A stretch of 41,000 nt of DNA from Comamonadaceae bacterium (GTDB lineage: Bacteria > Pseudomonadota > Gammaproteobacteria > Burkholderiales > Burkholderiaceae_C). The position numbers were made by a program, and so were the translations under genes. Under the pieces are notes generated by a model. It did no database searches. It was not told where the DNA came from and saw nothing but the letters and a program-made list of their open reading frames with translations. Location of the stretch: positions 1 through 41,000 of the forward strand of contig CANFKQ010000002.1 in assembly GCA_947447405.1 (NCBI GenBank), given 5' to 3'. This document shows, piece after piece, positions 16,530-24,645 of this stretch; position 1 is the first letter of the stretch; each line of letters begins with the position of its first letter.

Positions 16530-17401
16530 ACTTTGCGCTCCACTTTCTTACCGAGCAAGCCTTGAGGCTTGAACAAAATCACGACCATGAAAATGATCAA
16601 CGCCACTGCGTCTTTGTACGCAGGCGAAATGTATGCAGCCGCTAAGTTTTCACACACTCCCACAATCAAACCACCCAACAGGGCACCGCGTGAGTTGTTG
16701 AAGCCACCGATGATGGCGGCAAAGAACGCCTTATTACCCAGCGAGGCGCCCATATCGAACTTAGCCAAATAAGTTGGCGTCACCAAAATCGCTGCTGCTG
16801 CTGCCAGCACTGCGTTGATAGCGAAGGTGTAAAAAATCATCCGTGGCACGTTGATGCCCAACACCGAAGCACTCTCCGTGTTTTGTGCCACCGCTTGCAT
16901 GGCACGACCGGTGACGGTCTTTGCCAAGAAGGCTTGCGTGACCAACACGAGTGCAATGGCAAACACAAAGGTGCCAATGTCGGTGGCCGAAATGGTGACA
17001 CCTGCAATGTTGTAAACCTCATCTGGGAACAAATTGGGGAAAGGTTGTGGCTCAGCGCTGTAGCCTGCACGCACAGCGTTGCGTATGGCGATGGACAAAC
17101 CAATGGTGGCCACCACGATGGGCATCATCCCGAACTTAAAGAGTGGGTCCACCACGCCGCGCTTGAACAACCAGCCCAGCACAAAGACCGACAACACACA
17201 ACTCGCGGCAAAGCTCAACATCAACGGGAATCCCGCCGCCATAAAGCCCAGCATCATGAAAGCCGGCAGCATCACAAATTCGCCTTGTGCAAAGTTGATG
17301 GTGCCCGAGGCTTGCCAAAGCAAGGTAAACCCCAAAGCTGCCAGCGCATAAATGCTGCCGGTGGCGAGGCCACTGAAAAAGAGTTGTAGGAAGTCGGTCA
17401 T
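16526..17401 (-). CDS. livH: Branched-chain amino acid-type ABC transporter permease (LivH)
   Basis: This 291-residue permease begins FLQLFFSGLATGSIYALAAL, with the typical LivH motif TINFAQGEFVMLPAF near residues 34-48 and GGFNNSRGALLGGLIVGVCE near 231. It partners LivM. It starts 13 bases after the stop of the binding-protein gene. Confidence 0.93.
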   Translation of the reverse strand: MTDFLQLFFSGLATGSIYALAALGFTLLWQASGTINFAQGEFVMLPAFMMLGFMAAGFPLMLSFAASCVLSVFVLGWLFKRGVVDPLFKFGMMPIVVATIGLSIAIRNAVRAGYSAEPQPFPNLFPDEVYNIAGVTISATDIGTFVFAIALVLVTQAFLAKTVTGRAMQAVAQNTESASVLGINVPRMIFYTFAINAVLAAAAAILVTPTYLAKFDMGASLGNKAFFAAIIGGFNNSRGALLGGLIVGVCENLAAAYISPAYKDAVALIIFMVVILFKPQGLLGKKVERKV

Positions 17402-17414
17402 GCTGTATCTCTAA

Positions 17415-18560
17415 TTACTTCTTCGCGTTCAAAGCAGGCAAGGTCGCTGTCACCACTTGGCGGCCATTTTTCACTTCGATCAAGAAGCTTTCACGATCAA
17501 GATCACCATTGGCATCAAAGCTCACGTCCATGATGACGCCTGGATTTTTCTTAGCACTGATGTTGATGCCGTGCAGTGCTTGCGCCACGGCTTTGCGGTC
17601 GAGCTTGCCCACTTTTTCAATGGCCGCTTTGAGCACGTACACGCCGGTGTAGCCTTTGATGCCGTTGTGGTCAGAGATGCTGCCGTAGGCTTGGTAGTAC
17701 TTGGCCTTGAACTTCAACATTTCTGGGTTGGGTGCATCGACGGTCAAGCCCACGTGGGCGATTGCACCGTTGGCAGCATCGCCTGCCAGCTCAATCACTT
17801 TTTGGCCGGTCAAGGTGGTCTCGCCGATCACGGGCTTGTTCCAGCCTTGCTTCTTCAGCTCGCGCAACAAACGTGCAGATTCTTCTTCGTTGGTGTAAGC
17901 AAAGATCGCGTCGGCATTGCTTTGCTTGGCCTTCAATACAGCGGCTGAAAAGTCAACTTGGCCTGCGTCCGTCGAAATGTCGGCCACCACTTTGGTGGGG
18001 GAGCCATCCAACAACTTAGCTAAGGTGTCACGGCCACCTTTGCCGAAGTCGTTGTTCACATAAATCACAGCCAATGTTTTGGCTTTGGTGTTGATGAACT
18101 TAGCGAGCTTAGGGAATGAGGTGCTTTGACCGAATGCGGTACGAAACACATAAGGGTTGCCCTGTGCTGTGATGGAAGCGGCCTCACCGCCTGTGAAGTT
18201 AGGCACTTCGCCGCGCTTAGATTCAGCCATGGACACCATGATGGAACCCGAGTAGACAGGGCCAAAAATGGCAAACACGCCATCGTCCACAGCCTTTTGG
18301 GTCAAACCCTTGGCCACGCCGGGATTGGTTTGGGTGTCAACGGTGTAGCTCTCGATTTTTTTACCCAAGATGCCGCCGTTGTCGTTGATCTCTTTGACCG
18401 CCAACTCAACACCGTTCTTAAACACCGTACCGGCTGTGGTACCTGGACCGGAGAGCTCAACGATGTTGGCAATCTTCACAGTTTGCTGTGCGTGCGCCAT
18501 GCCAGCCAAGGCAAAAATGGCAGCTGCAGCAACAGCTTTCAAGGTGGAACGTTTATGCAT
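17415..18560 (-). CDS. Periplasmic ligand-binding protein of a Liv-type ABC transporter
   Basis: This 381-residue periplasmic binding protein of the type I Leu/Ile/Val family has a Sec signal peptide (MHKRSTLKAVAAAAIFALAG, cleavage near AHAQ). The mature part shows the two-lobe fold with VKIANIVELSGPGTTAGTVF at its start and the family's NDFGKGGRDTL region. Homologues in soil and freshwater bacteria bind aromatic acids as well as amino acids. It is first in the operon, has GGAGA upstream of the ATG, and diverges from a PcaR/PobR-type IclR gene, which favours an aromatic or hydroaromatic ligand. Confidence 0.9.
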   Translation of the reverse strand: MHKRSTLKAVAAAAIFALAGMAHAQQTVKIANIVELSGPGTTAGTVFKNGVELAVKEINDNGGILGKKIESYTVDTQTNPGVAKGLTQKAVDDGVFAIFGPVYSGSIMVSMAESKRGEVPNFTGGEAASITAQGNPYVFRTAFGQSTSFPKLAKFINTKAKTLAVIYVNNDFGKGGRDTLAKLLDGSPTKVVADISTDAGQVDFSAAVLKAKQSNADAIFAYTNEEESARLLRELKKQGWNKPVIGETTLTGQKVIELAGDAANGAIAHVGLTVDAPNPEMLKFKAKYYQAYGSISDHNGIKGYTGVYVLKAAIEKVGKLDRKAVAQALHGINISAKKNPGVIMDVSFDANGDLDRESFLIEVKNGRQVVTATLPALNAKK

Positions 18561-18680
18561 GGATGTCTCCTCTTAGGGGTTGAAATTGAGCCTTTGTCTG
18601 GTGGCTCGGGGTGATGAAACCGGGGGCACACATCCAAAGGAATTGGACATGTGAAATTTAATTGGAAAAGCTTGATTTAT

Positions 18681-18739
18681 CGAAATATTCGTCGAGACTT
18701 GCGCGATTAGCGAACAATTTCGTGCGATCATCGATCGCA
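18681..18739. promoter_or_regulatory. Cluster of three palindromes in the livK-iclR divergent region (candidate IclR operators)
   Basis: Within the 204-bp divergent gap three inverted repeats follow each other: CGAA-ATA-TTCG (18681-18691), CGAA-CAAT-TTCG (18711-18722) and TGCGAT-CATCG-ATCGCA (18723-18739). The first two begin 30 bp apart and share CGAA/TTCG half-sites. Such repeated half-sites suit a PcaR/PobR-type IclR regulator controlling both directions. Binding is inferred. Confidence 0.5.
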
Positions 18740-18764
18740 TCACGGGTTTCCCCCTGCATGCGCA

Positions 18765-19547
18765 ATGAACACACTTTTCACACAAACCACGGGCATGGAC
18801 AAGAAGGACTGGATCGCGGGTCTGGACAAAGGCCTGGCCATGCTGCAAACCTTTGACGAACACAACCCCCGCTTGACCGCCACGCAAGCGGGCCAACGCT
18901 GTGGGCTGACACGAACTGCTGCGCGTCGCTACTTGTTGACGCTCTTGCATTTGGGTTTTGTCGCTACCGATGGCAAACTGTTTTGGCTCACGCCCAAGGT
19001 CATGCGGCTGGGGCAGTCGTATTTGGAGTCGGCGCGCTTGCCGCGCATCGTGCAGCCCTCGTTGCAACGCTTGGCGATGGGCACACAAGAAATTTCGTTT
19101 GTCGCCGTGCTGGACGATTACGACTTGGTCTACATCGCTCGCAACGGACAAAACCGCAGCATGAACACCAGCTTCGCACTGGGTGCGCGTGTGCCGTGTC
19201 ACCTCACCAGCGCGGGCGTGTTGTTGCTCGCTCTGTTGGGTGAAGAGGCATCGGACGCGTGGTTGGCCCACCATGAGCTCAAAGCCTTCACCTCGCACAC
19301 CATCACCGACACCAAGCGCATGCGTACCGAATTGGCCCGCATCCGTGCGCAAGATTGGGCGTTGTCTGAGCAGCAGCTCGACTTGGCGTATCGCGGAGTG
19401 GCTGTGCCGTTGCGTGACCACAAAGGGAATGTGCAAGGCGCTTTGACGGTGAGCATGCCCATTCAGCATGAAACGTCCAAAGAGGCGGTCAACCGCGTGT
19501 TGCCTGTGTTGCGTGAAGTCGCTCAGAGTTTGCGTCCGTTGATTTGA
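18765..19547 (+). CDS. IclR-family transcriptional regulator, PcaR/PcaU/PobR type
   Basis: This 260-residue regulator has the N-terminal winged helix-turn-helix at about residues 38-68 (LTATQAGQRCGLTRTAARRY) and an IclR effector domain (FSH-like ALGARVPCHLTSAGVLLLA near 141-160). The opening DWIAGLDKGLAMLQTFDEHN is the characteristic start of the PcaR/PobR subgroup, which senses protocatechuate, 4-hydroxybenzoate, quinate or 3-oxoadipate. A second ATG at 18795 (MDKKDW) is an alternative start. It is divergent from the livKHMGF-dehydrogenase operon and probably controls it. Confidence 0.88.
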   Translation: MNTLFTQTTGMDKKDWIAGLDKGLAMLQTFDEHNPRLTATQAGQRCGLTRTAARRYLLTLLHLGFVATDGKLFWLTPKVMRLGQSYLESARLPRIVQPSLQRLAMGTQEISFVAVLDDYDLVYIARNGQNRSMNTSFALGARVPCHLTSAGVLLLALLGEEASDAWLAHHELKAFTSHTITDTKRMRTELARIRAQDWALSEQQLDLAYRGVAVPLRDHKGNVQGALTVSMPIQHETSKEAVNRVLPVLREVAQSLRPLI

Positions 19548-19567
19548 CGTTGCGGTTTTGGTGATGA

Positions 19568-19653
19568 CCAAGTTGGACAGCCTGTTCGCACAGCAGCTCC
19601 TCTTCGCTTTGCTCAGAATGTCGCTTGCTGCGCGCACAGGCAGCCCAACTTGG
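19568..19653. repeat. Long imperfect inverted repeat between convergent genes
   Basis: In the 133-base gap between the IclR stop and the convergent isomerase stop, CCAAGTTG (19568-19575) pairs with CAACTTGG (19646-19653). Inside it CCTGT (19581-19585) pairs with ACAGG (19636-19640), and GCAGC with GCTGC further in. The result is a long broken stem. It may be a two-way transcription stop of non-standard form or a relic repeat; there is no T-run. Confidence 0.45.
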
Positions 19654-19680
19654 CGACTGTTGTGAACGTAGCAAGTTAAT

Positions 19681-20490
19681 TTAGGCATCGCCTAAAAACT
19701 TCTTGGTTGCGTTAAGACACAGTTCGGCCCATGCTTTGTCGCCCATGAGTTTTGAACGTTCTAGATTCACGATTTCTACGCTCACTGGGAGGTCATGGGG
19801 CAAGGTGGCAAACAAACCTGTCACGTCGATATTGCCTTCACCTGGCAAAAGGCGTTCTTGGCGTGCGGTGTGAATCAACTCTTCGGTCGTGAAGTTCAGG
19901 CCTGCTTGTGCATCGCACATCTGTGCGTAGTGCAACAGCTCGCGTGGGATGGCGGCGATGTCTTGCAAGGTCGTGGTTGAACGACCAAAGTGCAAGGCAT
20001 CCACCAAGACACCAGCATTACTAGGACGACCTGCACGCTCAATCACGCGTGTGGCGGACTTGGCGTCTTTCACGGCAGTCCACGGCATGAATTCCAAATC
20101 AGCGGTCAAACCGTAGGGCAGCATGGCGTCGCACAGCGCAGCGTAGTTATCAACCAAGCGTGATTCATTCGTGTCGTCTGCTGCAACGAGCACAGCTTTG
20201 GCACCCAGGGTTTGACCCATGTTCATCAGTGCAGCATGGTCAGCCACGTTGAACTGTTCACCGATGCGGATGATTTCTAAGTCATACACACCCACGCCGG
20301 TGTCGCGCATCGCCGCGTGGGTTTCGCGCATCACGGCGGCATCTCGAATGAGTGTTTGGTAAGGGGCGCCAGGGCCGTTGGGTTGCACGCGCAAGCCCAC
20401 ATAGGCGTAGCCCAACTCGGCCGCAATACCAACGGCTTGCGGCACTGTGGAGGCGTTGGCTGTCAGATATGCAAGTGAATAGGTACGCAT
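19681..20490 (-). CDS. TIM-barrel sugar-phosphate isomerase/epimerase-like protein
   Basis: This 269-residue protein of the xylose-isomerase-like TIM-barrel family also contains 3-dehydroshikimate dehydratases and inosose dehydratases in its superfamily. Visible landmarks are an N-terminal LGYAYVGLRV strand, the middle GLTADLEFMPW (a Glu at the place of a metal ligand), GVLVDALHFGRS (Asp and His) and SVEIVNLE near the C-terminus, a typical spacing of metal ligands. The reading frame is open further upstream, but the protein proper starts at the ATG at 20490 (MRTYSLAYLTAN). It is 20 bases downstream of the flavoprotein-NIPSNAP gene, in the same operon. The substrate is unknown; a cyclic hydroxy acid is a context-based guess. 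Confidence 0.78.
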   Translation of the reverse strand: MRTYSLAYLTANASTVPQAVGIAAELGYAYVGLRVQPNGPGAPYQTLIRDAAVMRETHAAMRDTGVGVYDLEIIRIGEQFNVADHAALMNMGQTLGAKAVLVAADDTNESRLVDNYAALCDAMLPYGLTADLEFMPWTAVKDAKSATRVIERAGRPSNAGVLVDALHFGRSTTTLQDIAAIPRELLHYAQMCDAQAGLNFTTEELIHTARQERLLPGEGNIDVTGLFATLPHDLPVSVEIVNLERSKLMGDKAWAELCLNATKKFLGDA

Positions 20491-20510
20491 GGTGTGCAAG
20501 CTTGAGGGGT

Positions 20511-22904
20511 TTACTTCAGTGGCGAGACAGCCGTTGGCATACCAATGGTGGAGACCATGTGGGTGGTCAAGTTGGCGGGGCCACCTTTGGGTGGCCAAAT
20601 GCCTTGAGCCACCGCATCGGCGCGGGCCTTGCTGCGTGCGTCGAGTGTGGGGTAAGCCCAGATGTTGGTAAAGCGAAGCGGTCCATCCAATGCCACCATC
20701 GCGACCACACAGGGTGAAATTTTGTCGCGCGCAGGAATGGCTTGCTCCCACAAATCAATCGTGGGTTGCACACCACCGGGTTTGATGCCATAGGTGCGGA
20801 TTTCGTACACAGGACCGCTGATACCACTCTCAGCACTCGGGCGCACAGGTTTCATCCAAGGGAAGCCTTGGTAGCTGTGTTGCTCCAAACTTTGGAAGAT
20901 GTCGCCACAACCAAAGGGGCTCGCATTGTGTTGGGTGCGGTTGCGTTCGGCTTGCAAAGTAGCCAAGTCATCAAAGCCGCGCAACACAATCATTTGATTG
21001 AGCACACCGATGTCAGTGAACCAACAGCCCAGCAACTCACCTTGGCCTTGCGAAGCAAAGGTTTGCACGTTCGCGGCAGCTTGGGCGGCGGTGCCAAATG
21101 GCAGCGTCATGGTGGCGAGTTCGTAATACATAGGAGAAGTCCTTTTTAAAAATGGATGTTCAGAAGAAGCAAAGTCAGGAGACAAACGCGCTGCGTGGTG
21201 TGCCGCCAAATAACCAAACGTCATGGCGGGACCCAGGGTGATGCCACCACTGGGGTAGTTGCCGCCCATCACGCTGGAGAGGTCATTGCCACCGGCATAT
21301 AAACCGTCAATGGCTTGGCCTTGTGCGTTGAGCACTTGCGCATGCGCGTTGCAACGCAAACCTGCAAACGTGCCCAAGCTGCCTGCCACGATGCGCACAG
21401 CGTAAAACGGACCGTCTTGAATGGGGGCCATGTTCGGATTGGGACCTTCGTGCGTGGCATCACCTTGCACGCGGTTGTAGGCGGTTTGGCCTTTGGCAAA
21501 TTCACCGTCGTAGCCAATGTCGGCTTGTGTGTTGTAGCGCAGCACCGTGTTTTGCAAAGCCACTGCATCGATATTGCAGGCTTGCGCCAACTCAGCCAAG
21601 GTGTTTCCACATTTCAAATAACCATTGGCCAACATGCCGCGCATGGGCACAGGTGCAGGTTTGACCGCCCCCAGACCCCATCGACGGATGAAGCGGTGAT
21701 CAACAACCAACCACGCTTGCACGGGCTCGCCTTCGGGTAAGGCGTGAATCAAACCTTGCATGAAGTCGTGGTACGAGTCAGCCTCGTTCACAAAGCGTTT
21801 TCCAAAGCGGGTAACGGCAATCAGGCCAGGCTTACCGCGTTCAATCAAATGCGGAAAGTATGCGGTTGTGCCGTCTGTTCGAGGCAACAACGATACAGGC
21901 GCCATGGCTGCTGCATGCTTCAAATCTTTCGCGACCACAGCACCCACCGATTCGCCCAACCGCAGACCATCGCCGGTGTTGCCGCGCGAGGCGGCAGAGA
22001 AGTGCTCGTGGCCTGTCGGGTCGTGTGGCAGCAATTGACGCTTGCGCTCGGGGTCGTGTGGAAATCCACCGGTGGCCAACATCACGCCACGCTTGGCGCG
22101 AATGGTGTGCTCGGCGCCGTTGCGCATCACCACAGCCCCCCTCACCTTTTGCACGCCGTCCACGCCTGCTTGTGTGACCAAACGCACCGCAGGGCTGTTG
22201 ACGCGAAGGTCTACGCCTGCATCGAACGCCGACTTGGCCAGACTTGCGACCAAGGCATTGCCATTGACCAACTGCAGACCTCGGCCATGCAAAGCCAAAT
22301 CCAACAGATGTCGCGTGACACGCTTGACCACATGGAAGAACGAACCCCACGAGCGCAAGGCATTGAAAAAGTGACGGATGTCGGTCCCCGATGCAATCCC
22401 CATACCGAGGAAGGTCATTTCGTATAAAGGTGTCTTGAGCTGCTTCACATGTTCGCCCAGTAAGCCACCATTGAAGGGTGCAGCACACAGCGAACGGCCG
22501 CCCAAGGCCGCGTCTTCGGTTTTACCGTGGAAATCGGGAATCAAGTTGCCATCGATGAACTGCAGCGCCGTGTGCGCTTGAAAGAAGCGCACCATACGCG
22601 GACCGTGCGTGAGGAAGGTGCGTGCGCGCGCTTCGTCAAACTGTTCACCCAACTCGTGTCGCAAGTATGAAAGCGGCTTTTCAATCGGTTCGGTGATGCC
22701 CGCTTTGACTGCCAGTGGGTTGCGCGGAATCCACATCCAGCCGCCTGACCAAGCGGTGGTACCGCCGTAGTGCGGGTCCTTTTCCACCACGATGACTTTG
22801 AGCCCGAGATGTGCAGCCGTCACAGCGGTGGACAACGCACCCGCACCTGAGCCCACCACGAGCAAATCGCAGTCCCACTGTGTCGAGGTGCACTGCTGCG
22901 TCAT
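20511..22904 (-). CDS. KstD-like FAD-dependent dehydrogenase fused to a NIPSNAP module
   Basis: This 797-residue protein has two parts. Residues 1-591 form an FAD enzyme of the fumarate reductase/3-ketosteroid-Δ1-dehydrogenase family, with the FAD loop at 18-22 (VVGSGAG), the GGTTAWSGGWMWIP segment, and Tyr550-Pro-Ser-Gly-Gly554 (GGNYPSGGITLGP). That Tyr and Gly match the catalytic pair of KstD. From residue 592 (MYYELATMTL) two NIPSNAP-like repeats follow. The joint is read through what looks like an old spacer with an AAAAAGGA ribosome site before an internal ATG at 21131, so the NIPSNAP part may also be made alone. It starts three bases after the IclR gene. Predicted role: desaturation of a cyclic ketone; the substrate is unknown. 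Confidence 0.82.
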   Translation of the reverse strand: MTQQCTSTQWDCDLLVVGSGAGALSTAVTAAHLGLKVIVVEKDPHYGGTTAWSGGWMWIPRNPLAVKAGITEPIEKPLSYLRHELGEQFDEARARTFLTHGPRMVRFFQAHTALQFIDGNLIPDFHGKTEDAALGGRSLCAAPFNGGLLGEHVKQLKTPLYEMTFLGMGIASGTDIRHFFNALRSWGSFFHVVKRVTRHLLDLALHGRGLQLVNGNALVASLAKSAFDAGVDLRVNSPAVRLVTQAGVDGVQKVRGAVVMRNGAEHTIRAKRGVMLATGGFPHDPERKRQLLPHDPTGHEHFSAASRGNTGDGLRLGESVGAVVAKDLKHAAAMAPVSLLPRTDGTTAYFPHLIERGKPGLIAVTRFGKRFVNEADSYHDFMQGLIHALPEGEPVQAWLVVDHRFIRRWGLGAVKPAPVPMRGMLANGYLKCGNTLAELAQACNIDAVALQNTVLRYNTQADIGYDGEFAKGQTAYNRVQGDATHEGPNPNMAPIQDGPFYAVRIVAGSLGTFAGLRCNAHAQVLNAQGQAIDGLYAGGNDLSSVMGGNYPSGGITLGPAMTFGYLAAHHAARLSPDFASSEHPFLKRTSPMYYELATMTLPFGTAAQAAANVQTFASQGQGELLGCWFTDIGVLNQMIVLRGFDDLATLQAERNRTQHNASPFGCGDIFQSLEQHSYQGFPWMKPVRPSAESGISGPVYEIRTYGIKPGGVQPTIDLWEQAIPARDKISPCVVAMVALDGPLRFTNIWAYPTLDARSKARADAVAQGIWPPKGGPANLTTHMVSTIGMPTAVSPLK

Positions 22905-22907
22905 CGC

Positions 22908-23723
22908 TTAAGCCGCGTAAATAGGTTGCAAACGCACATGACTGGTGCCACGCGCCAACATGGGCGATGCACCACTGGCTGCAGCCAATTGCGCCGCACA
23001 TGACAACAAATCAGGCGCGATCGCCAACATGCGCTCGCGTGTCAGACGCGCCGAAGGGCCCGCCACACTGATGGTGCCCATGGGCAACTGACCGGCCAAA
23101 CCCACAGGGGCAGCAATGGCGTTCAAGCCGGCGGTGTAGGTTTCTTCAGTCAAGCTAAAGCCTTGCTTGCGGGTGTCTTGCAAGACCTTCAAAAACGCTT
23201 TCAAACTCTTGGGCGCGTTGGGGCCAAAGTCTTGTGGTGAACCCAAACCTTGTTGCGAAACCAAAGCCAAAGCATCGTCATCCTTCATGGTGGACAACCA
23301 AGCCAAGCCTGACGACGAGCAGCTCAAGCGAGCAATGCTGCCCATGTCTGGGTCGTAGCGCAGGCCTTGGCGTGCACCTTGGGCGCGGGCGACCCAAGTC
23401 AAACGGTCGCCATCGACAACAGACAAGCGCACCAGCTCGCCAGTTTGTTCGGCCAAGCGGTCCAGCAGGGGTTGAGCTACATCGATGACGCCTGTTTTGC
23501 TGAGGTAGCTCAAACCCAGTGACACCAGTTTGGTGGTCAAGACATATTCACCCATGTCGCGGGTTTGGCGCACATAGCCAAAGCGCACCAGATCGGCCAA
23601 CAGGCGGTGTGCAGCGCTTTTAGGCATATTGAGCTTGTCGGCCAACACAGCCAGCTCGACGCCTTGCCCTTGTTCAGACAAGAGCTCCAAGATGCCCAAA
23701 GTTCTTTCAAGTACGCCGCTCAT
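22908..23723 (-). CDS. IclR-family transcriptional regulator
   Basis: This 271-residue IclR regulator has its winged helix-turn-helix at about residues 5-65 (VLERTLGILELLSEQGQG, LADKLNMPKSAAHRLLADLV) and its effector domain after residue 80 (LSVVDGDRLTWVARAQGARQ and YTAGLNAIAAPV). The open frame extends upstream to 23849, but the protein is expected to begin MSGVLERTLG at 23723. It is the first gene of the operon with the flavoprotein-NIPSNAP and isomerase-like genes and is divergent from the aroE-like/flavoprotein/fumarase operon, so it probably controls both. Confidence 0.87.
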   Translation of the reverse strand: MSGVLERTLGILELLSEQGQGVELAVLADKLNMPKSAAHRLLADLVRFGYVRQTRDMGEYVLTTKLVSLGLSYLSKTGVIDVAQPLLDRLAEQTGELVRLSVVDGDRLTWVARAQGARQGLRYDPDMGSIARLSCSSSGLAWLSTMKDDDALALVSQQGLGSPQDFGPNAPKSLKAFLKVLQDTRKQGFSLTEETYTAGLNAIAAPVGLAGQLPMGTISVAGPSARLTRERMLAIAPDLLSCAAQLAAASGASPMLARGTSHVRLQPIYAA

Positions 23724-23767
23724 AGTGCTGTGTGGAAATGGATGTTGGCCGAACTTTATCATGAAAA

Positions 23768-23782
23768 TTGAATTTGATTCAA
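23768..23782. promoter_or_regulatory. Palindrome in the iclR-aroE-like divergent region (candidate IclR operator)
   Basis: TTGAA-TTTGA-TTCAA is a perfect 15-bp inverted repeat in the 124-bp gap between the two divergent starts. It is followed by AAAGTTGAACG, which repeats one half-site. Position and symmetry suit the operator of the adjacent IclR regulator. Binding has not been shown. Confidence 0.5.
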
Positions 23783-23847
23783 AAGTTGAACGTAATTCCA
23801 TTTTTAGATAAACTGCGCCACATTCATCCACTTCACTTTGAATCACC

Positions 23848-24642
23848 ATGCTTGAAAACTACAGCGGCGCCACACGCGTTCACGTCATTGTGGGCGACCC
23901 GATTGCCCAAGTGAAATCGCCTTTTGGCGTGACCCAAGCTTTTGAATCGCATGGCCGCGACGCCATCTGCGTTCCCGCCCATGTCGCCCCCGCTGACTTG
24001 ACCAACTGGTGGGCTGGCACCAAACGCGCGCAAAACATCGATGGCCTGATCGTCACCGTGCCCCACAAATTTGCGTGCACTGCGTTTTGCGATGTGCTGT
24101 CTGAGCGCGCCGCCTTTTTGGGCACGGTCAACACTGTGCGTCGCGACGCGCAAGGTCGCTGGCATGGCGATATGTTTGACGGCTTGGGCTATGTGCGCGC
24201 CATGGAAAAAAATGGTTGTGAGTTGAAAAACAAACGCGCATTGCTGGTGGGCGCTGGCGGTGCAGGCTCTGCCATTGCACACAGCTTGGTATTGGCTGGC
24301 GTGAGCGAATTGGCCATCCATGACCCCGACGACCAACGTCGTCAATCACTGATCGACCGCCTCAACAGTTTGAAACTGGGCAAGGTCACCCATGGCAGCC
24401 CGGACCCCACAGGCTTTGATGTCGCCGTCAACGCAACCCCCATCGGCATGAAAGAAGCCGACCCCACACCGATTGACACCACTCAGATTCATGGCAACAT
24501 GTTTGTGGGCTGTGTCATCACCGCCCCCGCCATCACGCCTTTGATTGCAGCGGCACGTGCCAAAGGTTGCAAGACCGTCACAGGCGCCGACATGTTTGCG
24601 CAAGTGCGCGAGCTGATGGTCAACTTCTTGTTGGAGCGGTGA
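23848..24642 (+). CDS. Second shikimate dehydrogenase-like protein (AroE superfamily)
   Basis: This 264-residue NAD(P)-dependent oxidoreductase keeps the catalytic Lys74 (VTVPHK), Asn95 (VNTV) and Asp111 (GDMFDG) of the AroE family and the nucleotide loop GAGGAG near 135-140. As in the paralogue at 7015-7866, the substrate pocket differs from AroE. One carboxylate-binding Ser is Val22 (AQVKSP), and the VGQGA motif reads TGADMF. The oxidised cyclic hydroxy acid may therefore not be shikimate itself. The ATG at 23848 is well placed 124 bp from the divergent iclR gene. The next gene, a flavoprotein dehydrogenase, starts three bases after its stop. Confidence 0.83.
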   Translation: MLENYSGATRVHVIVGDPIAQVKSPFGVTQAFESHGRDAICVPAHVAPADLTNWWAGTKRAQNIDGLIVTVPHKFACTAFCDVLSERAAFLGTVNTVRRDAQGRWHGDMFDGLGYVRAMEKNGCELKNKRALLVGAGGAGSAIAHSLVLAGVSELAIHDPDDQRRQSLIDRLNSLKLGKVTHGSPDPTGFDVAVNATPIGMKEADPTPIDTTQIHGNMFVGCVITAPAITPLIAAARAKGCKTVTGADMFAQVRELMVNFLLER

Positions 24643-24645
24643 GCC

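Noticed and set aside
18573-19688. 371-codon open frame on the minus strand opposite the IclR gene
   Set aside because: Its translation is rich in Arg, His and Gln with no recognisable domain. The plus-strand frame is a clear IclR regulator. It is an antisense shadow.
21744-22427. 227-codon plus-strand frame inside the flavoprotein-NIPSNAP gene
   Set aside because: It is antisense to well-conserved flavoprotein sequence and has no domain of its own.
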